Positions 1-5,260 of a stretch of DNA of 5,340 nt are shown piece by piece. This DNA is from CAZYZQ01 sp964652075. GTDB taxonomy: Bacteria; Bacillota; Clostridia; Oscillospirales; Oscillospiraceae. A program made the position numbers and the translations under genes. A model generated the notes under the pieces. It saw nothing but the letters and a program-made list of their open reading frames with translations. It was not told where the DNA came from and searched no databases. The stretch is taken from positions 1 to 5,340 of the forward strand of contig CAZYZQ010000125.1 in assembly GCA_964652075.1 (NCBI GenBank). Reading direction: 5' to 3'. The first letter of the stretch is position 1. Each line of letters opens with the position of its first letter.

Positions 1-198
1 CTGCTCAGCGTCGGCGTCGCCCGCTCGAACCTGATCGGCAACGACTATGAAACGCTGTTCCACGCGGCGGATCTGGCGCTCTATTCTGTCAAGCAGTCCG
101 GGCGCAGCCAGTACCGCTTCTATGACGATTCCATGCGAGGGACGCTGTCTACAATATCCCCCATTGAACGGTATGCGAAAGGAGAAACCAGCGAATGA
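1..198 (+). CDS. GGDEF-domain protein (diguanylate cyclase-like), C-terminal end only
   Basis: The frame is open from base 1 and ends at TGA 196-198, giving the last 65 residues of a protein that begins outside the window. Seen: a beta-strand LLSVGVA at residues 1-7, then ETLFHAADLALYSVKQSGRS at 17-36 followed by QYRFYD. This matches the conserved C-terminal part of GGDEF domains (the 'A-D-x-A-L-Y-x-x-K-x-x-G-R-N-x-Y' block). Known of the family: GGDEF enzymes condense two GTP into cyclic di-GMP in the cytoplasm. The GGDEF motif, the inhibitory site and any N-terminal receiver or sensor lie upstream, so catalytic competence cannot be judged. About 23 residues follow the domain and no EAL domain is attached. 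Its stop codon overlaps the ancestral ATG of the Hpt gene (ATGA), so the two were probably translationally coupled. Inference: it may be the output of the phosphorelay encoded just downstream. Confidence 0.85.
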   Translation: MLSVGVARSNLIGNDYETLFHAADLALYSVKQSGRSQYRFYDDSMRGTLSTISPIERYAKGETSE

Positions 199-206
199 CC
201 CTGTAA
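178..206 (+). other. Ancestral Hpt start region: RBS, ATG and premature TAA at codon 4
   Basis: AAAGGAG at 178-184 lies 10 bases before ATG 195-197, which overlaps the TGA of the GGDEF gene (ATGA, 195-198). The reading frame runs ATG ACC CTG TAA, so it stops at 204-206 after three codons. Beyond the TAA the same frame continues without interruption as ECYAALGGDYADVTARLHSE and into the Hpt domain. This N-terminal segment looks like the usual start of small Clostridia Hpt proteins ('MTLxExYAALGGDYxxV'), from memory of the family. It shows that ATG 195 is the original start and that the stop replaced a sense codon. A single C-to-T change from CAA (Gln) would be enough; TAC or TAT (Tyr) and GAA (Glu) are also one change away. 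Confidence 0.8.
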
Positions 207-272
207 GAATGCTACGCCGCGCTCGGCGGCGATTATGCGGACGTCACCGCACGGCTGCACAGCGAGCGGCTG

Positions 273-563
273 GTGCAGAAATATGTCCTGAAATATCTGG
301 ACGACCCCAGCTATGACCTGCTCTGCACCTCCATGGCGGAGAAAAACTATGAGGAGGCCTTTCGGGCCGCCCACACTATCAAGGGTATGTGCCTGAATCT
401 GAGCTTCACCCGGCTTCAAACCTCCTCCAGCGCGCTGTGCGAGGTGCTGCGCCACGGCTGGACGCCGGAGGCGGACACGTTGATTGAACAGGTCAAGGCG
501 GATCACCTCGCCGTGACCGCAGCGATCCGGGCCTTCCGGGAAGGAGGCGGCGGCCAGCCATGA
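273..563 (+). CDS. Hpt-domain phosphotransfer protein, interrupted near its start (surviving ORF)
   Basis: Hpt proteins are small cytoplasmic helical bundles that carry phosphate from a receiver aspartate on a hybrid kinase to a second receiver. The phosphorylatable histidine is seen in AHTIKGMCLNLSF; it is residue 60 counted from the ancestral ATG at 195 (codon 372-374) and residue 34 from GTG 273. The ancestral frame 195-563 would encode 122 residues, but its fourth codon is TAA. The longest uninterrupted ORF starts at GTG 273, has 96 residues and lacks the first helix of the bundle (about residues 4-26). That GTG has only a weak purine-rich stretch before it, so expression is doubtful. The gene sits between the GGDEF end and the hybrid kinase, and its TGA overlaps the kinase ATG (ATGA 560-563), a natural phosphorelay arrangement. 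The downstream codons look normal and undamaged, so any inactivation is recent, the result of a base error, or bypassed. Confidence 0.75.
   Translation: MQKYVLKYLDDPSYDLLCTSMAEKNYEEAFRAAHTIKGMCLNLSFTRLQTSSSALCEVLRHGWTPEADTLIEQVKADHLAVTAAIRAFREGGGGQP
541..547 (+). promoter_or_regulatory. Ribosome binding site of the hybrid kinase
   Basis: AAGGAGG at 541-547 is a near-complete anti-Shine-Dalgarno match, 12 bases before ATG 560. It lies inside the last codons of the Hpt frame. It gives the kinase its own initiation site, so kinase translation need not depend on ribosomes arriving from the interrupted Hpt gene. Confidence 0.75.
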
Positions 564-3133
564 AAAACAAGATCAACCACTTTCTGGCGGGCAGCCTGAT
601 CCCGATCAGCCTGCTGTGCATCGGCGTGTTCACGCTGCTGGCCGTATTTTTGAGCCGGCAGAGCAACAATGCCGTCACAGATCTCGGCAATATCTATATG
701 TCCAGCATGAACGACCGGATCTCCAAGCACTTTGAGACGATGACCGATCACCGTCTGACCCAGATGGAGACGCTGGCCGAGACGATCCCGCCCTCCTATC
801 TCGGCGGAAAAGAGGAGCTCGGCGGCTGGCTGGAGCTGAACGGCGAGGCGCGCAACTTTGACTCTCTGGCGTACTACCACGCCGACGGGAGTCTGGAGAT
901 GGTCTATGGCGGGCAGGTGACGCCCTCCAACCCGGAGGACATTCAGTCGACGATGGAAAGCGACACAAGCCGCGTCGCCATCGGCCACAACGAAGCGGGC
1001 AAGCAGGTGATTCTGGCCTGCGCCCCCGTTGCGATCAACGTCCCCGGACTGGAGGACTGCATCGGTCTGGTGGGCGAGCTGCCCGTCGCGTACATCTCGG
1101 AGACGCTGGCGCTGGACGACGAGGATTCCCTGCTCTACTCCTTTGTGATCCGCAAGGACGGCAGCTTTGTGATCCGCTCCTTCGACGCGTTCCGGGACAA
1201 CTACTTTGAGCGCGTCCGGGCCATCTACGGCGAGCTGGACGGCAAGGGGCCGGAGGACTATATCGCGGAGATTCAGGCGGCCATGGAGGCCGGGGAGGAC
1301 TACGCCTCCATCGCGCTGATCAACGGCGACCGCCGCCATATGTATTGCTCGGCCCTGCCGAACTCCGTCTGGTATCTCGTGACCTTTATGCCCTACGGCG
1401 CGCTTAACCAGTCGGTGGAGGCGCTGGGCGCCCGCTCGCTCTACGCGGCGCTCGCCGGGTGCCTTGTGATCCTGCTGGCGCTTCTGGCGGTGTTCCAGCG
1501 CTACTTCAGCATGAACCGCACGCAGATGAAGGAGCTGGAGGAGGCCCGGCAGGCCGCGGAGAACGCGCAGCTGGCCGCAGAGGAGGCCAGCCGCTCCAAG
1601 AGCGAGTTCCTCTCCAACATGAGCCATGACATCCGAACGCCGATGAACGCCATCGTCGGCATGACGGCCATCGCCACGACCCATATCGACGATCCGCAGC
1701 AGGTGCAGAACTGCCTGAAAAAGATCACGCTCTCCAGCAAGCATCTGCTGGGCCTCATCAACGACGTGCTGGACATGTCCAAGATCGAGAGCGGCAAGAT
1801 GACGCTGAACGTGGAGCTTGTCTCCCTGCGGGAGCTGATGGACAGCATCGTCAGCATCGTCCAGCCGCAGGTGAAGGCCAAGCAGCAGAAATTCAACATC
1901 TCCATCTACGATATCACATCTGAAAACGTGCACTGCGACAGCGTGCGGCTAAACCAGATCATGCTGAACCTGCTCTCCAACGCGATCAAGTTCACGCCGG
2001 AGCACGGCTCGATCGACCTGACGCTGCATGAGAAGAAGTCCCCGAAGGGCGAGGGGTACGTCCGCATCTGCATCCATGTGAAGGACACCGGCATCGGCAT
2101 GTCCGAGGAGTTCCGCCAGCACATCTTCGAGTCCTTCACCCGGGAGGACAACAAGCGCGTCCACCGGATCGAGGGCACCGGCCTTGGCATGGCCATCACC
2201 AAGTACATCGTCGACGCCATGGACGGCGAAATCACCGTGGAGAGCCAGCAGGGCGTCGGCACCGAGTTCCGGGTCGCGCTCGACTTCGAGCGCGCGGAGG
2301 AGCAGATCGAGGATATGGTTCTGCCCGACTGGAACATGCTGGTGGTGGACGACGACCGGCAGCTGTGCGAGAGCACGGTGGACTCCCTGCGCTCCATCGG
2401 CATCCGTGCCGACTGGGTGCTGGACGGCGAGAGTGCCGTGAAGGTCGTCACGCAGCACCACCGGAACCACTCGGACTACCACGTCATCCTGCTCGACTGG
2501 AAGCTGCCCGACATGGACGGCATCCAGACGGCCCGCGAGCTGCGCAGGCAGCTGGGCGACGATGTGCCGATCCTGCTGATCTCGGCCTACGACTGGACCG
2601 AGATCGAGGAGGAGGCCCGCGCGGCGGGCATCAGCGGCTTCCTGATGAAGCCCCTGTTCCGCTCCACGCTGTACTACGGCCTGCGGCCCTATGTGGACGA
2701 GGAGGAGTTCCCGCACGTGCACGCAAACGAGGAGCCGGAGCCGGAGAAGCTGACCGGCAAGCGCCTTCTCGTCGCGGAGGACAACGAGCTGAACTGGGAA
2801 ATCGCCAACGAGCTGCTTCAGGAGATGGGGCTGGAGCTGGAGTGGGCCGAGAACGGCCAGCTCTGCGTGGATATGTTCCAAAAGTCCGAGCCGGGCTACT
2901 ACGACGCCATCCTGATGGACATCCGGATGCCCGTGATGAACGGCTACGAGGCCACCGGCGCCATCCGCGCGCTGGATCGCCCCGACAGCGGCCTGCCCAT
3001 CATCGCCATGACGGCGGACGCCTACTCCGAGGACATCCAGCGATGTCTGGAGCACGGCATGAACGCCCATGTGGCAAAGCCCATCGACATCAAGGACGTC
3101 GCCCGCGTCCTGAAACGGTACCTGAGCGACTGA
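560..3133 (+). CDS. Membrane hybrid sensor histidine kinase with two receiver domains
   Basis: This 857-residue protein senses an extracytoplasmic signal, autophosphorylates on histidine and passes phosphate to its own receivers. Seen in order: membrane segment about 9-31; extracytoplasmic region about 32-292, probably a Cache-like sensor (FVIRKDGSFVIRS at 195-207 resembles the Cache strand-turn-strand; inference); second membrane segment about 294-313; Ala/Glu-rich coiled-coil linker about 320-349; HisKA dimerisation domain with SHDIRTPMNAI, phospho-acceptor His356; HATPase with N-box Asn474, DTGIGM 509-514, FESF 523-526 and GTGLGM 539-544. Receiver 1 (about 592-712) has VVDDD 595-599, Asp646, Ser675 and Lys697. 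Receiver 2 (about 734-855) has VAEDN 738-742, Asp787, Thr818 and Lys840. All catalytic residues are present. The start is ATG 560, overlapping the Hpt stop, with AAGGAGG upstream. The C terminus has no fused Hpt, so the separate Hpt gene just upstream is its expected partner. The ligand is not recognisable. Confidence 0.95.
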   Translation: MKNKINHFLAGSLIPISLLCIGVFTLLAVFLSRQSNNAVTDLGNIYMSSMNDRISKHFETMTDHRLTQMETLAETIPPSYLGGKEELGGWLELNGEARNFDSLAYYHADGSLEMVYGGQVTPSNPEDIQSTMESDTSRVAIGHNEAGKQVILACAPVAINVPGLEDCIGLVGELPVAYISETLALDDEDSLLYSFVIRKDGSFVIRSFDAFRDNYFERVRAIYGELDGKGPEDYIAEIQAAMEAGEDYASIALINGDRRHMYCSALPNSVWYLVTFMPYGALNQSVEALGARSLYAALAGCLVILLALLAVFQRYFSMNRTQMKELEEARQAAENAQLAAEEASRSKSEFLSNMSHDIRTPMNAIVGMTAIATTHIDDPQQVQNCLKKITLSSKHLLGLINDVLDMSKIESGKMTLNVELVSLRELMDSIVSIVQPQVKAKQQKFNISIYDITSENVHCDSVRLNQIMLNLLSNAIKFTPEHGSIDLTLHEKKSPKGEGYVRICIHVKDTGIGMSEEFRQHIFESFTREDNKRVHRIEGTGLGMAITKYIVDAMDGEITVESQQGVGTEFRVALDFERAEEQIEDMVLPDWNMLVVDDDRQLCESTVDSLRSIGIRADWVLDGESAVKVVTQHHRNHSDYHVILLDWKLPDMDGIQTARELRRQLGDDVPILLISAYDWTEIEEEARAAGISGFLMKPLFRSTLYYGLRPYVDEEEFPHVHANEEPEPEKLTGKRLLVAEDNELNWEIANELLQEMGLELEWAENGQLCVDMFQKSEPGYYDAILMDIRMPVMNGYEATGAIRALDRPDSGLPIIAMTADAYSEDIQRCLEHGMNAHVAKPIDIKDVARVLKRYLSD

Positions 3134-3150
3134 GCTTTCAACAAGACATG

Positions 3151-3201
3151 AAAAAAAGAGAGGCTTTTGCCGGGCGGCAAAAGTCTCTCTTCTGTCTTTT
3201 T
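3151..3201. terminator. Bidirectional intrinsic terminator between convergent genes
   Basis: Bases 3157-3171 pair with 3176-3190 in a 15-bp stem containing one G-T (G-U in RNA) pair at 3163/3184, closed by the four-base loop GGGC (3172-3175). An A tract at 3151-3157 lies on the left, which gives a U run directly after the hairpin on the - strand. TTTTT at 3197-3201 lies on the right after a six-base gap. The hairpin starts 23 bases after the kinase stop (+) and 35 bases after the methyltransferase stop (-), so it can end both transcripts. The - strand direction has the better U tract. Confidence 0.88.
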
Positions 3202-3225
3202 CAGATGGTTCTCTTTTGGATCGTG

Positions 3226-4398
3226 TCACTGCACCTGCAAAATATACCCCTTGAGATAGAGCGCCTGCTCTGCGGTGAGCGAGGCGGGATGGTCGCGGCT
3301 CTGGAGGAGCGATTCGAGCAGCGTCACATGGCGGCCGCTGTCCGCGGCGGCCTCGCGCAGCATGGCGTAGAATTTCTCCGGCGTCATAAACTGGCTGCAC
3401 GAGCACGTGACGAGATACCCGCCCGGCGCGACAAGCTTCATGCACTGCAAATTCAGCTCTTTATAGCCCCGGTACGCGCCGTCGAGCGCCTTGCGGCTCT
3501 TGGCAAAGGCGGGCGGGTCGAGAATCACAAGCCCGTACTGCCGCCCCTCCGCGACGTACCGGCGCGCAAGATCGAAGACGTTCGCGCAGGTGGTGGTGAT
3601 TTTGTCCGCGACGCCGTTTCGCGCCGCGTTCTCGCGTACCTGTGTGAGCGCTGGCTCGGAGACGTCGCACGCCTCGACGGCCTGCGCGCCGTAGAGCGCC
3701 GCGTGGATGGAGAAGCCGCCCGTGCAGCAGCACAGGTCAAGCACCGTCCGCCCGGCGCAGTAGGGCCGGATGCGGCCGCGGTTTTCCTGCTGGTCGAGAA
3801 AATGCCCGGTCTTCTGCCCGTCCGGAATCGAGACGAGCATCTTTGCATCGTGTTCGCGGATTTCAACGCGGTCGGGCACCTCGCCGTAGAGCACGCCCGT
3901 GCACTGCGGCAGGCCCTCCTTCTCGCGCACCGGCAGATCGTCACGCTCGTAGATCCCGGCCGGGTGAAAAATCCCGACCAGTGCGTCCACAAGCTTGCCC
4001 TTCCAGCGCTCGAGCCCCAGCGCCGCGATCTGAAGGCTCAGGTAGTCGCCGTACTTATCCACGGTCAGGCCCGGCAGCCCGTCCGACTCCCCGAAGACAA
4101 CGCGGCAGGCGTTCTCGAAGCCCAGCGCGCGCCGCCGCGCCCACGCCTGCTCCAATCTGCGGTGGAAAAAGGCCGCGTCAATCGGCTCACTCTGGTCGCG
4201 TGTGAGTATGCGGACAACGATTTTCGAGCGGCTGTTGAAATACCCCCGCGCGAGAAACTGCTGGCGGCTGTCCAGCACGTCCACGACTCCGCCGTCCTCG
4301 CAGGTGTCGTCGTACCAGTCGATCTCGTTGTCATAGACGCGCAGCGCGCCCGCGAGGACATCGCGCTCCTCGCCGCGCCGCAGGCAGACATTTGGCAT
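3226..4398 (-). CDS. rlmI: RlmI-type PUA-domain 23S rRNA (cytosine-C5) methyltransferase
   Basis: The 390-residue product, close to the about 396 residues of E. coli RlmI, is a class I SAM-dependent RNA methyltransferase. E. coli RlmI makes m5C1962 in 23S rRNA; the same target here is inferred, not shown. Seen: an N-terminal PUA domain beginning MPNVCLRRGEERDVLAG (about 1-75); the family block DGQKTGHFLDQQENR at 193-207; SAM-binding motif I VLDLCCCTGGFS at 219-230, with Asp245 likely holding the SAM ribose; motif IV LDPPAFAK at 293-300; and TCSCSQ at 331-336, whose Cys334 is the likely nucleophile of m5C enzymes. The C terminus YLKGYILQVQ is typical of the family. The start is ATG 4398-4396, preceded seven bases away by GGGAGGGA. 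In-frame starts further upstream fall inside the promoter. The gene is monocistronic, convergent with the kinase and divergent from the acetyltransferase. Substrate specificity is less certain than the family. Confidence 0.92.
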   Translation of the reverse strand: MPNVCLRRGEERDVLAGALRVYDNEIDWYDDTCEDGGVVDVLDSRQQFLARGYFNSRSKIVVRILTRDQSEPIDAAFFHRRLEQAWARRRALGFENACRVVFGESDGLPGLTVDKYGDYLSLQIAALGLERWKGKLVDALVGIFHPAGIYERDDLPVREKEGLPQCTGVLYGEVPDRVEIREHDAKMLVSIPDGQKTGHFLDQQENRGRIRPYCAGRTVLDLCCCTGGFSIHAALYGAQAVEACDVSEPALTQVRENAARNGVADKITTTCANVFDLARRYVAEGRQYGLVILDPPAFAKSRKALDGAYRGYKELNLQCMKLVAPGGYLVTCSCSQFMTPEKFYAMLREAAADSGRHVTLLESLLQSRDHPASLTAEQALYLKGYILQVQ

Positions 4399-4404
4399 AT
4401 GCTT

Positions 4405-4412
4405 TCCCTCCC
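4405..4412 (-). promoter_or_regulatory. Ribosome binding site fixing the methyltransferase start
   Basis: On the - strand this reads GGGAGGGA, a good Shine-Dalgarno match, with about seven bases between its core and ATG 4398. It decides in favour of the PUA-domain start (MPNVC...) over longer frames that begin at ATG 4425 or TTG 4491. Confidence 0.75.
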
Positions 4413-4423
4413 TGTCGCCCTCC

Positions 4424-4452
4424 ATTATAAGGCCGCCCCGCGCGCTTGTCAA
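4424..4452 (-). promoter_or_regulatory. Perfect-consensus sigma-A (sigma-70 type) promoter of the methyltransferase gene
   Basis: On the - strand, TTGACA occupies 4452-4447 and TATAAT occupies 4429-4424, separated by exactly 17 bases. Both hexamers match the consensus at 12 of 12 positions. An A-rich patch (GGAAAAT) sits just upstream of the -35. Transcription would start near 4417, leaving a leader of roughly 20 bases that holds only the ribosome binding site, so no riboswitch or attenuator fits. Strong constitutive expression is expected. Confidence 0.85.
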
Positions 4453-4473
4453 TTTTCCGGCGTGCTTTCCGCC

Positions 4474-4502
4474 TTGCTTTGCGTAGCGCAACGTGGTATC
4501 AT
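4474..4502 (+). promoter_or_regulatory. Candidate promoter of the acetyltransferase gene
   Basis: TTGCTT at 4474-4479 and TATCAT at 4497-4502 are separated by 17 bases. The -10 matches consensus at five of six positions, the -35 at only three of six (TTG). Transcription would start near 4509, putting the ribosome binding site almost at the 5' end of the mRNA. The spacer holds a short inverted repeat, TTGCG-TAG-CGCAA (4479-4491), which could be an operator or chance. It is clearly weaker than the divergent promoter next to it. Confidence 0.5.
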
Positions 4503-4508
4503 GAAGAC

Positions 4509-4515
4509 GAGGTGA
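4509..4515 (+). promoter_or_regulatory. Ribosome binding site fixing the acetyltransferase start
   Basis: GAGGTGA lies five bases before ATG 4521. It supports that start over the longer in-frame TTG at 4446, which would put coding sequence across both divergent promoters. Confidence 0.7.
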
Positions 4516-4520
4516 GACTG

Positions 4521-5177
4521 ATGTTGGATATTCCCGCCTTTACCGCGGCGGGCGGCGCGGCGTCTTTGGTGCTCTCGGAGATTGAGCCGCAGGGCGTGGC
4601 CTATGTGATGGCGTGGCGCTACACGCCCGAGACGCTCCCACAGCTGCTTTCCGACGCGGCGGCCTTCTGCCGCGATGCGGGCGCCATGACCGTCTTCGGC
4701 GCGGCGGGCGGACAGGAACTGCCCCACCCCCATGCGTTCGATGTGATCCAGCTCACAGCGGCGCGCGCAGCGCTGCCGGAGCCAGAATTTCCGGTCGCGC
4801 TCACGCCGCTCAGCGCGCAGAACGCGCCGGACTTTCTGCGCGCCTACAACACCTGTTTTCACGGGCTGGATGGCGCCGTGACCTACACAAAGCGCGACAT
4901 TGCGCGCATCCTCGCAAACGGCCGGGGCTTCCTCGCCTACCAGAACGGCGCGCTCGCCGGGATCGGCGAGGTGCGGGGCGACACACTTCACACCGTGGCC
5001 GTCCTGCCGGGCCACCGCGGCCTCGGCACGCCGCTGGCGCTGGCGCTTTTGCAGCAGACCGAGGGGGCAACGCTGCACGTGCAGACCGTTTCAACCAACG
5101 CCGCCGCACTGCGCCTGTATGAAAAGCTGGGCTTTCGCGAGTGCTCCCGCACCCCGCGCTGGTACCGCCTGCTCTAG
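4521..5177 (+). CDS. GNAT-family N-acetyltransferase, substrate unknown
   Basis: The 218-residue protein probably transfers an acetyl group from acetyl-CoA to an amine. Seen in the C-terminal half (about 92-218): motif A, HTVAVLPGHRGLGTPLALAL at 157-176, which forms the acetyl-CoA pyrophosphate loop, and motif B, STNAAALRLYEKLGFREC at 191-208, with Asn193, Tyr200 and the terminal GF pair typical of GNATs. The loop reads R-G-L-G-T-P, so Pro171 stands where most family members have Gly or Ala. The N-terminal half (about 1-90) has no clear motif; in length and position it could be a degenerate second GNAT fold or a substrate-binding domain (inference). The start is ATG 4521, with GAGGTGA upstream. 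The gene stands alone, divergent from the methyltransferase and followed by a tRNA, so context does not suggest a substrate. I recognise the fold but not the specific enzyme. Confidence 0.85.
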   Translation: MLDIPAFTAAGGAASLVLSEIEPQGVAYVMAWRYTPETLPQLLSDAAAFCRDAGAMTVFGAAGGQELPHPHAFDVIQLTAARAALPEPEFPVALTPLSAQNAPDFLRAYNTCFHGLDGAVTYTKRDIARILANGRGFLAYQNGALAGIGEVRGDTLHTVAVLPGHRGLGTPLALALLQQTEGATLHVQTVSTNAAALRLYEKLGFRECSRTPRWYRLL

Positions 5178-5202
5178 AACATTTCCGCACCCCGCGAAAA
5201 AA

Positions 5203-5225
5203 CACTTGCAAAACGTGCAAAAGTG
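5203..5225. repeat. Short inverted repeat upstream of the tRNA gene
   Basis: TTGCA (5206-5210) and TGCAA (5216-5220) are inverted around AAACG. CAC (5203-5205) and GTG (5223-5225) extend the pairing past a two-base AA bulge. It covers the -35 of the tRNA promoter. No T tract follows, so it is a poor terminator for the acetyltransferase gene. It may be an operator or chance. Confidence 0.35.
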
Positions 5226-5234
5226 TGGCATAAT
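5206..5234 (+). promoter_or_regulatory. Promoter of the tRNA-Ser gene
   Basis: TTGCAA at 5206-5211 (four of six consensus positions) and CATAAT at 5229-5234 (five of six) are 17 bases apart. Transcription would start near 5241, about 20 bases before the mature tRNA 5' end, leaving a short 5' leader for RNase P removal. The tRNA is therefore likely transcribed separately from the acetyltransferase gene. Confidence 0.65.
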
Positions 5235-5260
5235 AGTTCCTGCGCAATTCCAATCGCCTT

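Noticed and set aside
204..206. TAA read as a sense codon through an altered genetic code
   Set aside because: No other gene in the window contains an in-frame TAA, no bacterial code is known to me that reassigns TAA, and a single point change explains it more simply.
209..316. Out-of-frame ATG three bases after the premature Hpt stop as a reinitiation product
   Set aside because: The 35-residue Arg-rich product is a shadow of the Hpt frame and shows no feature of a real protein. Termination-reinitiation here is possible but not supported.
503..1933. Long - strand open frame (476 codons) opposite the kinase gene
   Set aside because: It lies antisense to clear kinase domains, and its product is rich in Arg, His, Val and Leu with no domain. 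Such frames are a by-product of strong GC third-position bias.
1949..3445. Long - strand open frame (498 codons) opposite the kinase C terminus
   Set aside because: It runs antisense to both receivers, through the terminator and into the methyltransferase gene in another frame, and has no recognisable motif.
4399..4491. Longer N terminus for the methyltransferase from TTG 4491 or ATG 4425
   Set aside because: The extension would cover the exact-consensus promoter, and ATG 4425 overlaps the -10 itself. The PUA domain begins normally at ATG 4398, which has a good ribosome binding site.
2365..4515. Long + strand open frame (716 codons) crossing the kinase end and the methyltransferase gene
   Set aside because: It overlaps two well-supported genes and the hairpin terminator, and its composition is Arg/Ala-rich without domains.
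4501..4515. Five-codon upstream frame (Met-Lys-Thr-Arg-stop) ending at the acetyltransferase ribosome binding site
   Set aside because: Its ATG overlaps the candidate -10, so it would not be in the transcript if that promoter is right. It is too short to support as a regulatory leader peptide.
4446..4520. Longer N terminus for the acetyltransferase from TTG 4446
   Set aside because: It would cross both divergent promoters, and GAGGTGA points to ATG 4521.
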